The position numbers and the translations under genes were made by a program. A DNA stretch of 64,000 bases from assembly GCF_004683965.1 (NCBI RefSeq), contig NZ_CP038436.1:682001-746000 (forward strand). The letters run 5' to 3'. The notes beneath the pieces are model-generated. The model saw only the letters and a list, made by a program, of their open reading frames with translations, was not told the origin of the DNA and made no database searches. This document shows positions 1-7,959 of this stretch, piece after piece. Every line of letters begins with the position of its first letter. Position 1 is the stretch's first letter. This stretch comes from Nocardioides seonyuensis (GTDB taxonomy: Bacteria > Actinomycetota > Actinomycetes > Propionibacteriales > Nocardioidaceae).

Positions 1-1553
1 CCGGCCTTCAGCTCGAGCGGGTCGATCTGCTTCTTCCGCCGCGCGGGCATCTTGCGCATGTCACGGGTGGAGGACTTCTGGCCCGAGAGGTCGTCGCCGG
101 TGACGAGCGCTACGCGGGCAGCCGGATCGACGAGGCCGTGGACGAGGCTGCCGCACGTGACCGTGACAACGCCCTCGGCTGAGGCCCCCTCCTCCACCAG
201 CCGCGCAGCCACGTCGTGGTCGGCGAGGAGCTCCACGAAGCGCTGCGCGGGGCCGTGGCCTGCGTGGACCACCGTGACGGCCAGCCCCTGGTCGAGCCAT
301 CCCCGGATGTCGCTGATCGCCTTCTCGAGGTCCCCGCGGTAGGCCTCGGCCGGCTGTGCGGTCAGGGCACGGCTCGGTACGCCGTCGGCGGCAAGGTCGG
401 CGGGCAGGTCATCGGTATCGATTCCAAAGGGGCTCACCGACCACCAGGCCATCCCCAGGCCGAGGGCGTGGCTGCGGACGTCGGCGACCTCGCGGTAGGA
501 CGCGGCCCCCAGGTCGATCGGCGCGGTTCCACCACCTGCCGCCGCGGCCCACGACGCCCCGAGGAACTCCTCGCTGGTCGCCACCAGGTCGTGGGCTCGG
601 CTGCGGGCGCGCTCGGGGTCGAGCACCAGCACGGTGGTGTCGGCCGGCATCAGGTCGACCAGGAGCTCCATCTCCTCGACCAGGACCGGGGCGAGTGCTT
701 CCATGCCCTCCACGGCGATGCCGGCGGCGACCTTGTCGGTGAGCTCGAGGAGCTGCGGGTGGGCCTCGCCGAGCTCGGCGGCACGGCGTCGTACTTCGTC
801 GGTCAGCAGCAGCTCGCGACACGGCGGCGCCCAGAGCCGTTCGACCTGCTCGTGCGTGCGCTGGTCGGCCACCGCGAAGCTGCGGATCTCCTCGACCTCG
901 TCGCCCCAGAACTCCACGCGCAGCGGATGCTCCTCGGTCGGGGGGAAGACGTCGACGATGCCGCCGCGGACCGCGAACTCGCCGCGCTTCTCGACCATGT
1001 CGACCCGGGAGTAGGCCGCCGCGGCCAGCCCCTGCACGACCTCCTCGAGTGGACGGGCGTCGCCCCGAGCCAGCTCGACCGGCTCGATGTCGGCGAGCCC
1101 CTTGACCTGCGGCTGCAGCACGCTCCGGATCGGCGCGACGACCACGCGCAGCGGACCGTTGGAGGGGTCGTCACCGGGGTGCTTGAGACGGCGCAGGACG
1201 GCCAGGCGCCGTCCCACCGTGTCGCTGCGGGGGCTGAGCCGCTCGTGGGGAAGGGTCTCCCAGCTGGGGTAGTGCGCCACCAGCGCCGGGTCGACCAGGT
1301 CGGAGAGCTCCTCCACGAGGTCCTCGGCGTCACGGGACGTGGCGGTGACGACCAGGACCGTGCGTCCGCGCTCGACCAGGCCGCGCACCACGAAGGGCCG
1401 CACCGCAGCAGGACCGGTGAGGTCGAGGGAGGGCAGGACGCCGCTCTGGGCCAGGGCCTCGGAGAGGACCGGACCGGCGAGGAGGGCGTCCGCGACCCGG
1501 GCCAGAGGAGAAGAGGCCCCCGGAACCGGGTCGGGCGGGGGCGGCGGAGTCAC
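1..1553 (-). CDS. mfd: Transcription-repair coupling factor Mfd, N-terminal part (runs off left edge)
   Basis: Mfd is a DNA translocase that displaces stalled RNA polymerase and recruits UvrA to damage on the transcribed strand. About 517 codons are present on the minus strand, starting at a GTG at 1553. The visible part contains the UvrB-like damage-recruitment module (the early PSWETLPHERLSPRSDTVGRR stretch, residues about 80-100, is a hallmark of Mfd and UvrB). It ends at the window edge in a basic stretch with residues SSTRDMRKMPARRKKQID, where the RNA-polymerase-interacting domain begins. The translocase domains lie outside the window. The frame is open with no internal stop. The long plus-strand frame opposite it is only a high-GC shadow. 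A proline-rich N-terminus precedes the conserved region, so the exact start is uncertain. Confidence 0.93.
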   Translation of the reverse strand, partial: MTPPPPPDPVPGASSPLARVADALLAGPVLSEALAQSGVLPSLDLTGPAAVRPFVVRGLVERGRTVLVVTATSRDAEDLVEELSDLVDPALVAHYPSWETLPHERLSPRSDTVGRRLAVLRRLKHPGDDPSNGPLRVVVAPIRSVLQPQVKGLADIEPVELARGDARPLEEVVQGLAAAAYSRVDMVEKRGEFAVRGGIVDVFPPTEEHPLRVEFWGDEVEEIRSFAVADQRTHEQVERLWAPPCRELLLTDEVRRRAAELGEAHPQLLELTDKVAAGIAVEGMEALAPVLVEEMELLVDLMPADTTVLVLDPERARSRAHDLVATSEEFLGASWAAAAGGGTAPIDLGAASYREVADVRSHALGLGMAWWSVSPFGIDTDDLPADLAADGVPSRALTAQPAEAYRGDLEKAISDIRGWLDQGLAVTVVHAGHGPAQRFVELLADHDVAARLVEEGASAEGVVTVTCGSLVHGLVDPAARVALVTGDDLSGQKSSTRDMRKMPARRKKQIDPLELKA

Positions 1554-1653
1554 GTGGCCTGAGTCTACGGGTGGGCCGGAGGTTTGCCGCGAGGGGCGCT
1601 GGGGTAGGAAGGCGCTCAGACCACCACCCCCCATCGAGAGGACCCACGGGGAC

Positions 1654-2367
1654 ATGCGTATCACCCGAATCGTCGCCAGCGCTGCCACCGCAGCACTGGT
1701 CGGCACCACCCTCATCGCGGTCTCAGCGCCGGCGCAGGCCACCGAGACCCTCACGACCACCACGACCCTGGAGCTGCCCTACCTCAACCCCGAGGTCGCG
1801 ACGATGCACGGCGACGACGTCATCGTCCGTGGCGCCGTGACGGGCTCCGACGGCGGGAGCGTCTACAAGGGCACCGTCACGCTCTTCGCGATCACCTCCA
1901 GCAACCCCGCCGGGGCGCCGATCGCCACCGTCCCGGCCAGCGGCTACCTCTCCTTCCCCGACCTGAAGGTCACCGAGAGCATGGTCCTCAAGGCCGTCTA
2001 CTCCGGCTACGCGGCGACCTCGACCTACGAGGACAACTACACGCCCAGCGAGTCCGTCGTCGCCGAGCTGCCCGTGACGCGCAAGGTCGTCATGAAGGAC
2101 AAGGGCACGACGCTCTTCGGCAAGATCACTCCCGACTACAAGCGCAAGCCGATCAAGGTCGAGAAGAAGGTCGGCAAGAAGTGGAAGAAGTTCAAGACCT
2201 TCAAGACCAAGTCGAGCGGCAAGTTCCGCTTCAAGCTGCCCGCCCCGCGCCGCGGCAAGTGGCACTGGAGGATCACCGTCAAGGGCGGCAACGGGTTCGT
2301 CCCCTGGCAGACGGTCGGCAGCACCTACAGCTACCGCACCGCAGCACCGCGCGTCTCCGTCGACTGA
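1654..2367 (+). CDS. Secreted protein with Ig-like fold, function unknown
   Basis: This 237-residue protein has a clear signal peptide: MRITRIV, a hydrophobic Ala-rich core, then AQA, with cleavage likely near residue 29. The mature part resembles secreted actinobacterial proteins with bacterial Ig-like folds. It has a first beta-rich domain (about residues 30-140) and a lysine-rich second domain (about 145-230) with alternating K/F/W residues such as VGKKWKKFKTFKTK. That may suit it to bind anionic cell-wall polymer (inference). The ATG at 1654 was chosen because it opens the signal peptide. An upstream in-frame extension would put arginine-rich, non-signal sequence ahead of it. It diverges from mfd across about 100 bp and is followed by a strong hairpin. 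No enzymatic motif is visible. Confidence 0.72.
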   Translation: MRITRIVASAATAALVGTTLIAVSAPAQATETLTTTTTLELPYLNPEVATMHGDDVIVRGAVTGSDGGSVYKGTVTLFAITSSNPAGAPIATVPASGYLSFPDLKVTESMVLKAVYSGYAATSTYEDNYTPSESVVAELPVTRKVVMKDKGTTLFGKITPDYKRKPIKVEKKVGKKWKKFKTFKTKSSGKFRFKLPAPRRGKWHWRITVKGGNGFVPWQTVGSTYSYRTAAPRVSVD

Positions 2368-2394
2368 CACGCCCGACCCGCTGACAGGCCCCGA

Positions 2395-2428
2395 CCACGT
2401 CCCCGCGTCTCCCGACGCGGGGACGTGG
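2395..2428 (+). terminator. Strong hairpin, probable terminator
   Basis: There is a perfect 15-bp inverted repeat with a 4-nt loop: CCACGTCCCCGCGTC at 2395-2409 pairs with 2414-2428. It begins 27 nt after the stop of the secreted protein and ends 22 nt before the next start. It lacks a T-run, as is common for actinobacterial terminators. Confidence 0.75.
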
Positions 2429-2450
2429 CGTCCTGTGTGACAGTGGAGGA

Positions 2451-3461
2451 ATGTTCCTCCGGTCCCGCCTGCGACGCGCCGCACTCACCACGACCGCGTG
2501 CGCCGTCCTCGTCACCGCCTGCGGCGGGTCGACGCAACCGGGGGACGACACCCCCGGTTCCGGCGGACCGTCCGCCATCAGCGGGGCGGCCGCTCCTGAG
2601 ACCGCCGGCTCCCCCGCGCCATCGCGCGCCGGTGTCGTACCCACCGAGCTGCAGCCGGCGCTCGACGGCGCGCCCTCCCGGCCGCGCACGCCACGCGAGG
2701 CCGCCGCGATGGTGGAGGCCGCCCAGGCAGTCATCCGCTCGGACGACCCCGATCGCGCCCTGCTCACCGCCGCCGGTCACACCGAGCAGCTCGTGGTCCG
2801 CGAGATCGCCTCCCATCGCCGCTGGCTGCCGCGCGTCCTGGGCCTGCTGCCGGCCCGGCTGAGGAAGCACGTGCGGGCAGGGGTGGCCGCCCGGCACGAG
2901 TTCCGCTCGATGCACCCCACCTCGGACCGTGACCTGGCCAGCGAGCTCCCCGCGTGGCGGATCGTCGACCCGGCTCCGGCCGAGGTCCTGCTGCGCAGCT
3001 ACCGCGAGGCCGAGCGGCGCTACGGCGTCGACTGGGAGTACCTCGCCGCGATCAACCTGGTCGAGACCGCGATGGGCCGGATCCGCGGAACCTCGGTCGC
3101 CGGGGCACAGGGTCCGATGCAGTTCATCCCCACCACGTGGGACATCTACGGCGAGGGTGGCGACATCAACAACGCCCACGACGCGATCCTGGCCGCCGCG
3201 AGGCTGCTGCGCGCCAACGGCTTCGCCCGCGACAAGGGAGCCGCGCTGTGGCGCTACAACAACTCGTGGGCCTACGTCCGCGGCGTCACCCACCACGCGG
3301 AGGTGATGCGTCGCGACCCCCGTCAGCTCCGTGGCTACCTCGCCTGGCAGGTCTACTACCTCACGCGGCGCGGCAGCGTCTGGCTGCCGACCGGCTACGA
3401 GCGTCGACAGCCCGTGAGCGTGGCGTCGTACCTGCGGCGACACCCCGAGCGGCTCCCCTAG
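2451..3461 (+). CDS. Lytic transglycosylase-like lipoprotein
   Basis: This 336-residue protein has a lipoprotein signal: basic N-terminus, hydrophobic stretch, then the lipobox LVTAC with Cys24. A low-complexity linker (about residues 25-60) and a helical region follow. A transglycosylase SLT-type domain lies at about 180-290. It contains the YLAAINLVETAMGRI segment, whose Glu is the expected catalytic acid, then AQGPMQFIPTTW, typical of this lysozyme-like fold, then WRYNNS. It should cut peptidoglycan glycan strands between MurNAc and GlcNAc at the outer membrane face. The start at 2451 follows GGAGGA closely. It stands alone between a hairpin and convergent genes. The exact family (MltB-like or another SLT type) is not certain. 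Confidence 0.86.
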   Translation: MFLRSRLRRAALTTTACAVLVTACGGSTQPGDDTPGSGGPSAISGAAAPETAGSPAPSRAGVVPTELQPALDGAPSRPRTPREAAAMVEAAQAVIRSDDPDRALLTAAGHTEQLVVREIASHRRWLPRVLGLLPARLRKHVRAGVAARHEFRSMHPTSDRDLASELPAWRIVDPAPAEVLLRSYREAERRYGVDWEYLAAINLVETAMGRIRGTSVAGAQGPMQFIPTTWDIYGEGGDINNAHDAILAAARLLRANGFARDKGAALWRYNNSWAYVRGVTHHAEVMRRDPRQLRGYLAWQVYYLTRRGSVWLPTGYERRQPVSVASYLRRHPERLP

Positions 3462-3503
3462 GAGGCGTCGATCAGGAGGCATCGATCAGGAGGCGTCGAT
3501 CTC
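3462..3503. repeat. Three tandem 14-bp units at a gene 3' end
   Basis: The unit AGGAGGCGTCGATC occurs three times in direct tandem; the middle copy has one change. The right-hand copy encodes the last residues (IDAS and stop, minus strand) of the glyoxalase-like gene. The unit length is not a multiple of three, so each copy offers the same IDAS-stop in a different frame. This looks like replication slippage. Confidence 0.8.
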
Positions 3504-3881
3504 CTCCTGCGACCGCAGGATGCAGAACTGGTTGCCCTCGGGGTCGGCGAAGACCACCCACCCGGTGCCGGGGCCGTACTGGCCGCGCTGGTCGTCGACC
3601 TCGACGGCCCCGAGGCCGCGCACCCGCTCGATCTCGGCATCCCTGGTCCCCTGCCGCGGGCGGAGGTCGAAGTGGATGCGCTTGGCAGGCAGCTCGGCGT
3701 CGGGGACCTCGATGAAGAGGATCGCGTGACCGGTGTCGGGGTCGAGGATCATGCACTCCTCGTGACCGGGCTCGTTGGGATCGCCCTCGACGTCGGCGTA
3801 GCCGAGCAGCTGCTTCCACCACTCCGAGAGCTCGTAGGCGTCGTGGCAGTCGACGGTGGTGTGCGCGACGAAGGAGGTCAT
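3486..3881 (-). CDS. Glyoxalase/bleomycin-resistance (VOC) fold protein
   Basis: This 131-residue single-domain protein has the vicinal-oxygen-chelate fold. It starts with a beta strand carrying His (MTSFVAHTTVDCHD). It has the usual pattern of a second metal-side strand (IHFDLRP) and a final strand GWVVFADPEGNQFCIL, typical of the family. Members are glyoxalases, dioxygenases or antibiotic-binding proteins, and the substrate cannot be told from sequence. The start at 3881 is the first residue of the conserved strand. Its ATG lies only 5 bp after the stop of the upstream cysQ-like gene, so the two form an operon. The C-terminus ends in the 14-bp repeat cluster. Confidence 0.83.
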   Translation of the reverse strand: MTSFVAHTTVDCHDAYELSEWWKQLLGYADVEGDPNEPGHEECMILDPDTGHAILFIEVPDAELPAKRIHFDLRPRQGTRDAEIERVRGLGAVEVDDQRGQYGPGTGWVVFADPEGNQFCILRSQEEIDAS

Positions 3882-3886
3882 GGTCC

Positions 3887-4657
3887 TCAGTCTGTGCCGT
3901 GGCGCTTCACGAAGTCGAGGATCTGGTCGGCGAGCTCCGGACGGCACACGACCAGGTCGGGCAGCGAGGTGTCGGCCTCGTTGTAGACCAGTGGCGACCC
4001 GTCGACGCGCGAGCAGTGCAGCCCTGCCGCACGGGCGACCGCGACCGGCGCCGCGTTGTCCCACTGGTACTGGCCGCCGGCGTGGACGTAGGCGTCGGCG
4101 ACGTCGCGCACCACGCTCATCACCTTGACCCCGGCCGACCCCATGGGGACCAGCTCCGCGTCGAGCTCCTCCGCCAGCGCCGCGACGAAGGCCGGCGGCC
4201 GCGTGCGGCTCACGGCGATCCGGGGCCTCTCGGACGTGCGCGGCGGCACCACGCGCGGGATGGCGGTGCTGAAGGTCTCTCCGAGCTCGGGCTGGGCGAC
4301 GGCCCCGGCGACGAGCTCGCCGTCCTCCCAGAGGGCGACGTGCACCGCCCAGTCGTCACGCGGGGGCTCGGAGAACTCGCGGGTCCCGTCGAGCGGGTCG
4401 ATGATCCACACCCGTCGGGCGTCGAGCCGCACGTGGTCGTCCTCGGCCTCCTCACTCAGCACGGCGTCGTCGGGCTTGTGCTCGACGAGCACGCGAGCGA
4501 GGACCTCCTGGGCGGCGGCGTCGCCGGCGTTCTTCAGGTCCTTGCCGCTGAGCCCGGAGCCGGCCGCGGAGCCGCGCACCTCCAGCAGGGCGGCACCCGC
4601 CTGCTCGGCCGCCCAGACGGCGAAGGCGTGGTCGTCGAGAGCGCTCGGATCAGTCAT
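3887..4657 (-). CDS. cysQ: CysQ-like 3'(2'),5'-bisphosphate nucleotidase / inositol monophosphatase family
   Basis: This 256-residue Li-sensitive, Mg-dependent phosphatase has all family motifs: the Glu pair in AVLSEEAEDD, the WIIDPLDGTREF metal-binding motif, and the C-terminal YQWDNAAPVAVARAAG motif. In actinobacteria this group usually removes the 3'-phosphate from PAP/PAPS in sulfur metabolism, but some members act on inositol phosphate or fructose bisphosphate. The start at 4657 gives a normal length. The longer upstream frame overlaps the neighbouring regulator and is unlikely. It is followed within 5 bp by the glyoxalase-like gene. Confidence 0.87.
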   Translation of the reverse strand: MTDPSALDDHAFAVWAAEQAGAALLEVRGSAAGSGLSGKDLKNAGDAAAQEVLARVLVEHKPDDAVLSEEAEDDHVRLDARRVWIIDPLDGTREFSEPPRDDWAVHVALWEDGELVAGAVAQPELGETFSTAIPRVVPPRTSERPRIAVSRTRPPAFVAALAEELDAELVPMGSAGVKVMSVVRDVADAYVHAGGQYQWDNAAPVAVARAAGLHCSRVDGSPLVYNEADTSLPDLVVCRPELADQILDFVKRHGTD

Positions 4658-4682
4658 GCGCGCAACCCTATCGACGCCCGGA

Positions 4683-5432
4683 TCACCTCTGCCGCGGCAC
4701 TTCGGGGCCGACGGCGGCGAGCCCGGCATCAGGACCGGCCCCGAGCCCGACATCAGGACCGGCGGCGAAACGTCGTGCCGTGGCGACGGCGGCGAGCTGG
4801 GAGTCTGCACGCAGCTTGCGTCGCAGTGCCTTCACATGACTGCGAACCGTCGACTCCGTGACACCGAGGCGTGCAGCTATCTCGACGACCGTGAGCCCCT
4901 CGGCGAGCATCCCCAGCACGCTGGACTCGCGTGGAGAGAGCGACGCGAGGCGTTTCTCGACCAGGTCCTGCTCGGTCAGCCACTCCCTCCATCGCGAGGT
5001 CAAGGCGCTCCTGGCCTCGGCAGGCATGATCGGCTCGCTCGCTGACACTCGCCTCAGTGCACGTTCGACCTCGTCGAGGGACGTGGCGCTGGGCATCACC
5101 TCGGCAGCGCCGGCATCGAGGATCCCTCCCCACGCAGCGCCCTCCGGCCTGCCGGCGAGGACGAGCACGGGGATCTCCGACGACCGCACGAATGCGCAGA
5201 GCGAGTCGACGGCGGCACGGGAGTCGAGCTCGTCGAGCGCGAGCACGACGTCACCGAAGGCGTCGGTCTGCGGCTGGGGACGCGTCACCCACGGCAGCAC
5301 CCGTGCCGAGACTCGTCGCCGCAGCAGGGCCGCCCCGACAGCCTGGGCGACGAGGAGGTGACGTGACCGCACCGCCACGGCGACGTCAGTGCCGGGTCGG
5401 GTCGGGGCCCCTGCCGCTGCGCGCGCGATCAT
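4683..5432 (-). CDS. LuxR-family transcriptional regulator with degenerate receiver-like domain
   Basis: This 249-residue protein has a C-terminal LuxR/FixJ helix-turn-helix at about 164-220 (LSPRESSVLGMLAEGLTVVE followed by the recognition helix STVRSHVKALRRKL). The N-terminal ~120 residues follow a receiver-like alternation (VVLALDELD, then VLVLAGRPEG). The acidic Asp/Glu pair of a normal receiver is replaced by SRHLL, so phosphorylation by a kinase is doubtful. A Gly/Ala/Pro tail with GPDVGL/GPDAGL repeats follows. The ATG at 5432 begins just before the receiver-like region. It diverges from the histidine kinase operon across about 270 bp and probably acts on that promoter region. Its HTH resembles that of the response regulator downstream (both end in SQLAAV). 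Confidence 0.8.
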   Translation of the reverse strand: MIARAAAGAPTRPGTDVAVAVRSRHLLVAQAVGAALLRRRVSARVLPWVTRPQPQTDAFGDVVLALDELDSRAAVDSLCAFVRSSEIPVLVLAGRPEGAAWGGILDAGAAEVMPSATSLDEVERALRRVSASEPIMPAEARSALTSRWREWLTEQDLVEKRLASLSPRESSVLGMLAEGLTVVEIAARLGVTESTVRSHVKALRRKLRADSQLAAVATARRFAAGPDVGLGAGPDAGLAAVGPEVPRQR

Positions 5433-5703
5433 TCGTCTCCCCGGAGTAGTGCGGAATCCAGCGACCCTCACTCTTGCGGTGGAGTCGCCCCCACGTCCTC
5501 GGGGAGCATGAAGGTGCTCGCAATTGGGGATCGGCGAGAGCGAGATCACAGTCGTCACCGGGCTGGGATTGGCCTAGTCCAGTCTTGCCTCAATTGCGGT
5601 ACCGCGCGACAGTATCCGAATCGAGTCGGAGGCCCGCTGCGGCTCGTGTTCCTCGGGGATCTGCGGGTAGGTGCTGGGAAGCACCGAGCTTTGGGGGAAA
5701 CAA
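5433..5703. promoter_or_regulatory. Divergent promoter region with LuxR-type inverted repeats
   Basis: This non-coding stretch lies between the orphan regulator and the kinase operon. The best element is TGCCTCAATTGCGGTA at 5586-5601. It matches 13 of 16 positions of the perfect palindrome at 7876-7891. A weaker related AATT-centred site lies at 5516-5531 (10 of 16). No other gene is visible. Confidence 0.5.
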
Positions 5704-7185
5704 ATGCTGGGGGGCATTAGAAGTATGAGCACAGTCATGCACGATCGAGCGTTCGGCGGCTTCTCGGAGTCCGCCCTGATGTTCTCGATAGCAGCACTTC
5801 CGGTCGGAGCCGTGCTGCTCTACTCACCCGACGCCGAGGGTCTCGGGTCGATGACCATGGCGGCCATGGCCGCAGGCATCGTCGCGGGGATCCTGCTGCT
5901 GGTCGCGGCGACACTCTCCTACGTCCAGTGGCGTACGACGACGGACCCGCGCCAGGGCTGGATCGTCACTGCGGTCGTGGTGGTCAGCGGCCAGGCGTTC
6001 CTCAATGCAGGCGTCGTCATCGACCCGCGGCACGAGGTCGCGCTTGACGGGGGTTGGGCCCTTCTCCACGAAGGCATCGCCATGGTGGTCATCCTCGCCC
6101 TGAGCGTGACCGCGTTGCGCACTCAGGCGCACCGGATGCCCAACCCGATGCTCCTCGGTGCGCTGCTGGTCCTGGCGCTCTGCGCCCTGCGCATCGGGGG
6201 CCTCGCGGTCGGAGCGGCATGGCCTCACCCACGGGTCGACGTGCTCGCCGCCGTCGTCGTCGTGGGACACCTCGTCATCAGCGGCGCCGTCATGATGAAC
6301 GGCCGCCTGCCCTACTGGGCCCGCTGGCGCCTGGCCCTGACGATGGCCATGGTCGGCGTCGGCCACGTCGTCGGGCTGGGGGGCGTCGGCAACACCACGG
6401 CGGAGCTGGTCAGTGCAGCCGTGCTGACCACGGCAGGTGTCCTCTGGGCCAGTGCCACCTTCCTCCTGCTTCGCGAGACGGACGAGGCCCAGCGGAGGCG
6501 CGCCACCGCCCTCGAGGGTTCCCTCTTCGAGATCGAGACGGCCTCACGTGGAGCCAAGGAGCGCCTGCACGAAGCCAGGAGCATCGTCGCCGGTCTGTCC
6601 AGCGCCACGCGGCTCCTCAACGACGCGGCCGTCGCGCCCGACGTGCGCGAACGCCTCGAGCTCACCATCCATGCCGAGCTGAGCCGTCTCGAGCGCGTCA
6701 TCTCGATGACCCCGACGGAGCCGAGCACGGTCGACGTCGACGAGCTCCTCGACACCCTCCTCGCGCTCCACAGGGCACGCGGCCGCACCATCGAGTGGGA
6801 GCCCAGCGGCGCCCGCGTGGAGGGCCGTCTCGACGCTGTCGCCGAGGCAGTCAACATCCTCCTCGAGAACGCCGCCTCGCACGGGGGCGGCCTTGGCAGC
6901 AGGGTGGCCGTGCAGTCCGACCCGTCCGAGGACGTCGTACGCATCCGCGTCAGCGACGAAGGTCCGGGAATTCCCGCCGACCTGCGCGACCGGGTGTTCG
7001 ACTGGGGCGTCGGCCGCTCCGACTCCCCAGGGCAGGGCATCGGGCTCAACCTCGCGCGACGCCTGGTCACGGAGCAGGGCGGCACCATCACCCTGGACGA
7101 ACCGTCCATCGGTTCCTCGTTCGTCATTCGGCTGCCGGCCGCACGCCGGTCAGAGGAGTACGACCGTGACGCAGCTCGGAGCTAG
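5704..7185 (+). CDS. Membrane histidine kinase
   Basis: This 493-residue sensor kinase has an N-terminal membrane domain of about seven hydrophobic segments (residues about 25-260) and no obvious extracellular sensor domain. A coiled dimerisation region holds a putative phospho-acceptor His at about 289 (KERLHEARSIVAGL). A HATPase domain follows with N-box NILLENAASHG (about 385), DEGPGIP (about 418) and GQGIGLNLARRL (about 443). The H-box is of the HExR type seen in actinobacterial kinases paired with LuxR regulators. I chose the ATG at 5704 because GGGGG lies 6 nt upstream. The ATG at 5725 is possible. It overlaps the response regulator by 20 nt, so the pair is co-translated. Control of the polysaccharide genes downstream is inferred. 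Confidence 0.87.
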   Translation: MLGGIRSMSTVMHDRAFGGFSESALMFSIAALPVGAVLLYSPDAEGLGSMTMAAMAAGIVAGILLLVAATLSYVQWRTTTDPRQGWIVTAVVVVSGQAFLNAGVVIDPRHEVALDGGWALLHEGIAMVVILALSVTALRTQAHRMPNPMLLGALLVLALCALRIGGLAVGAAWPHPRVDVLAAVVVVGHLVISGAVMMNGRLPYWARWRLALTMAMVGVGHVVGLGGVGNTTAELVSAAVLTTAGVLWASATFLLLRETDEAQRRRATALEGSLFEIETASRGAKERLHEARSIVAGLSSATRLLNDAAVAPDVRERLELTIHAELSRLERVISMTPTEPSTVDVDELLDTLLALHRARGRTIEWEPSGARVEGRLDAVAEAVNILLENAASHGGGLGSRVAVQSDPSEDVVRIRVSDEGPGIPADLRDRVFDWGVGRSDSPGQGIGLNLARRLVTEQGGTITLDEPSIGSSFVIRLPAARRSEEYDRDAARS

Positions 7186-7855
7186 CCGGTCCAAGCACCG
7201 GGTCCTGATCATCGAGGACCACCGCCTCTTCGCCGAGTCGCTCGAGCTCACGCTGTCGCTCGAGGGCTACGACGTGCGCCGACTGGCGCTCCCCGACGAC
7301 GGCGGGTCGATGGCGACACTGCGGTCCTCCGCCCTGCGGGCCAATCCCCGCACCGTGCTGCTGGACCTCGACCTGGGGAGGTTCGGTGACGGCATGGCCC
7401 TGATCAGCCCGCTGGCGCGGGCCGGGGCGAACGTCGTGGTCGTGACCGCCTCCAGCGACCGCGGTCGCTGGGGGGCCTGCGTCAAGCAGGGTGCGCGCAA
7501 GGTCCTGTCGAAGGGCGGGCAGCTCCAGGACACCCTGGCGACGGTCCGCCGGCTCCACCAGGGCCTGCCGGTCATGACACGCGAGGAGCTCGAGTCGCTC
7601 CTCGACGCCTGGCGCAACGAGCGCCAGGCCACCGAACACATGCGCGGTCGTCTCGAGAAGCTCACCCCTCGCGAGAGGTCCGTGCTCGACAACCTCATCG
7701 AGGGCCAGAGCGTCCGCGACATCGCCCGCGCGAGCGTCGTCGCCGAGGCCACGGTGCGCACGCAGGTCAAGTCCATCCTGGCCAAGCTCGAGGTGTCCTC
7801 GCAGCTGGCCGCCGTCGGGCTCGCCAACCACGTCGGCTGGCGACACCACGGCTGA
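7166..7855 (+). CDS. LuxR/NarL-family response regulator
   Basis: This 229-residue regulator starts at a GTG inside the kinase 3' end. The receiver domain (about 12-130) has the acidic pair IIEDH, phospho-acceptor Asp67 in VLLDLDLG, the Thr switch VVVTAS and the conserved Lys in VLSKGG. The C-terminal LuxR HTH (about 163-222) contains LTPRERSVLDNLIEGQSVRD and ATVRTQVKSILAKL. It is the cognate partner of the overlapping histidine kinase. The next gene downstream is a sugar-phosphate transferase, whose promoter carries a perfect palindrome that is a candidate site for this protein or for its orphan relative. Confidence 0.9.
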   Translation: MTQLGASRSKHRVLIIEDHRLFAESLELTLSLEGYDVRRLALPDDGGSMATLRSSALRANPRTVLLDLDLGRFGDGMALISPLARAGANVVVVTASSDRGRWGACVKQGARKVLSKGGQLQDTLATVRRLHQGLPVMTREELESLLDAWRNERQATEHMRGRLEKLTPRERSVLDNLIEGQSVRDIARASVVAEATVRTQVKSILAKLEVSSQLAAVGLANHVGWRHHG

Positions 7856-7875
7856 AGTGCCCCCGGGCACGGCTT

Positions 7876-7891
7876 TGCCGCATTTGCGGCA
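7876..7891. promoter_or_regulatory. Perfect palindrome, candidate LuxR-type operator
   Basis: TGCCGCATTTGCGGCA is a 7-bp inverted repeat around a 2-bp centre, 69 bp upstream of the sugar transferase start. A possible -10 (TAGGCT, 7914-7919) would put the start site near 7926 and the palindrome near -42, the usual place for a LuxR-type activator. A near copy lies at 5586-5601. Confidence 0.55.
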
Positions 7892-7959
7892 TGCCCTGCG
7901 GACCTTCGCTTCATAGGCTCGGGCCAAGTGCTGGTCGGGGAACCAAGAGGGGGTAGTCG

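Noticed and set aside
216..1562. Long plus-strand open frame opposite mfd
   Set aside because: The minus frame is clearly Mfd. The plus frame is a high-GC shadow with no family pattern.
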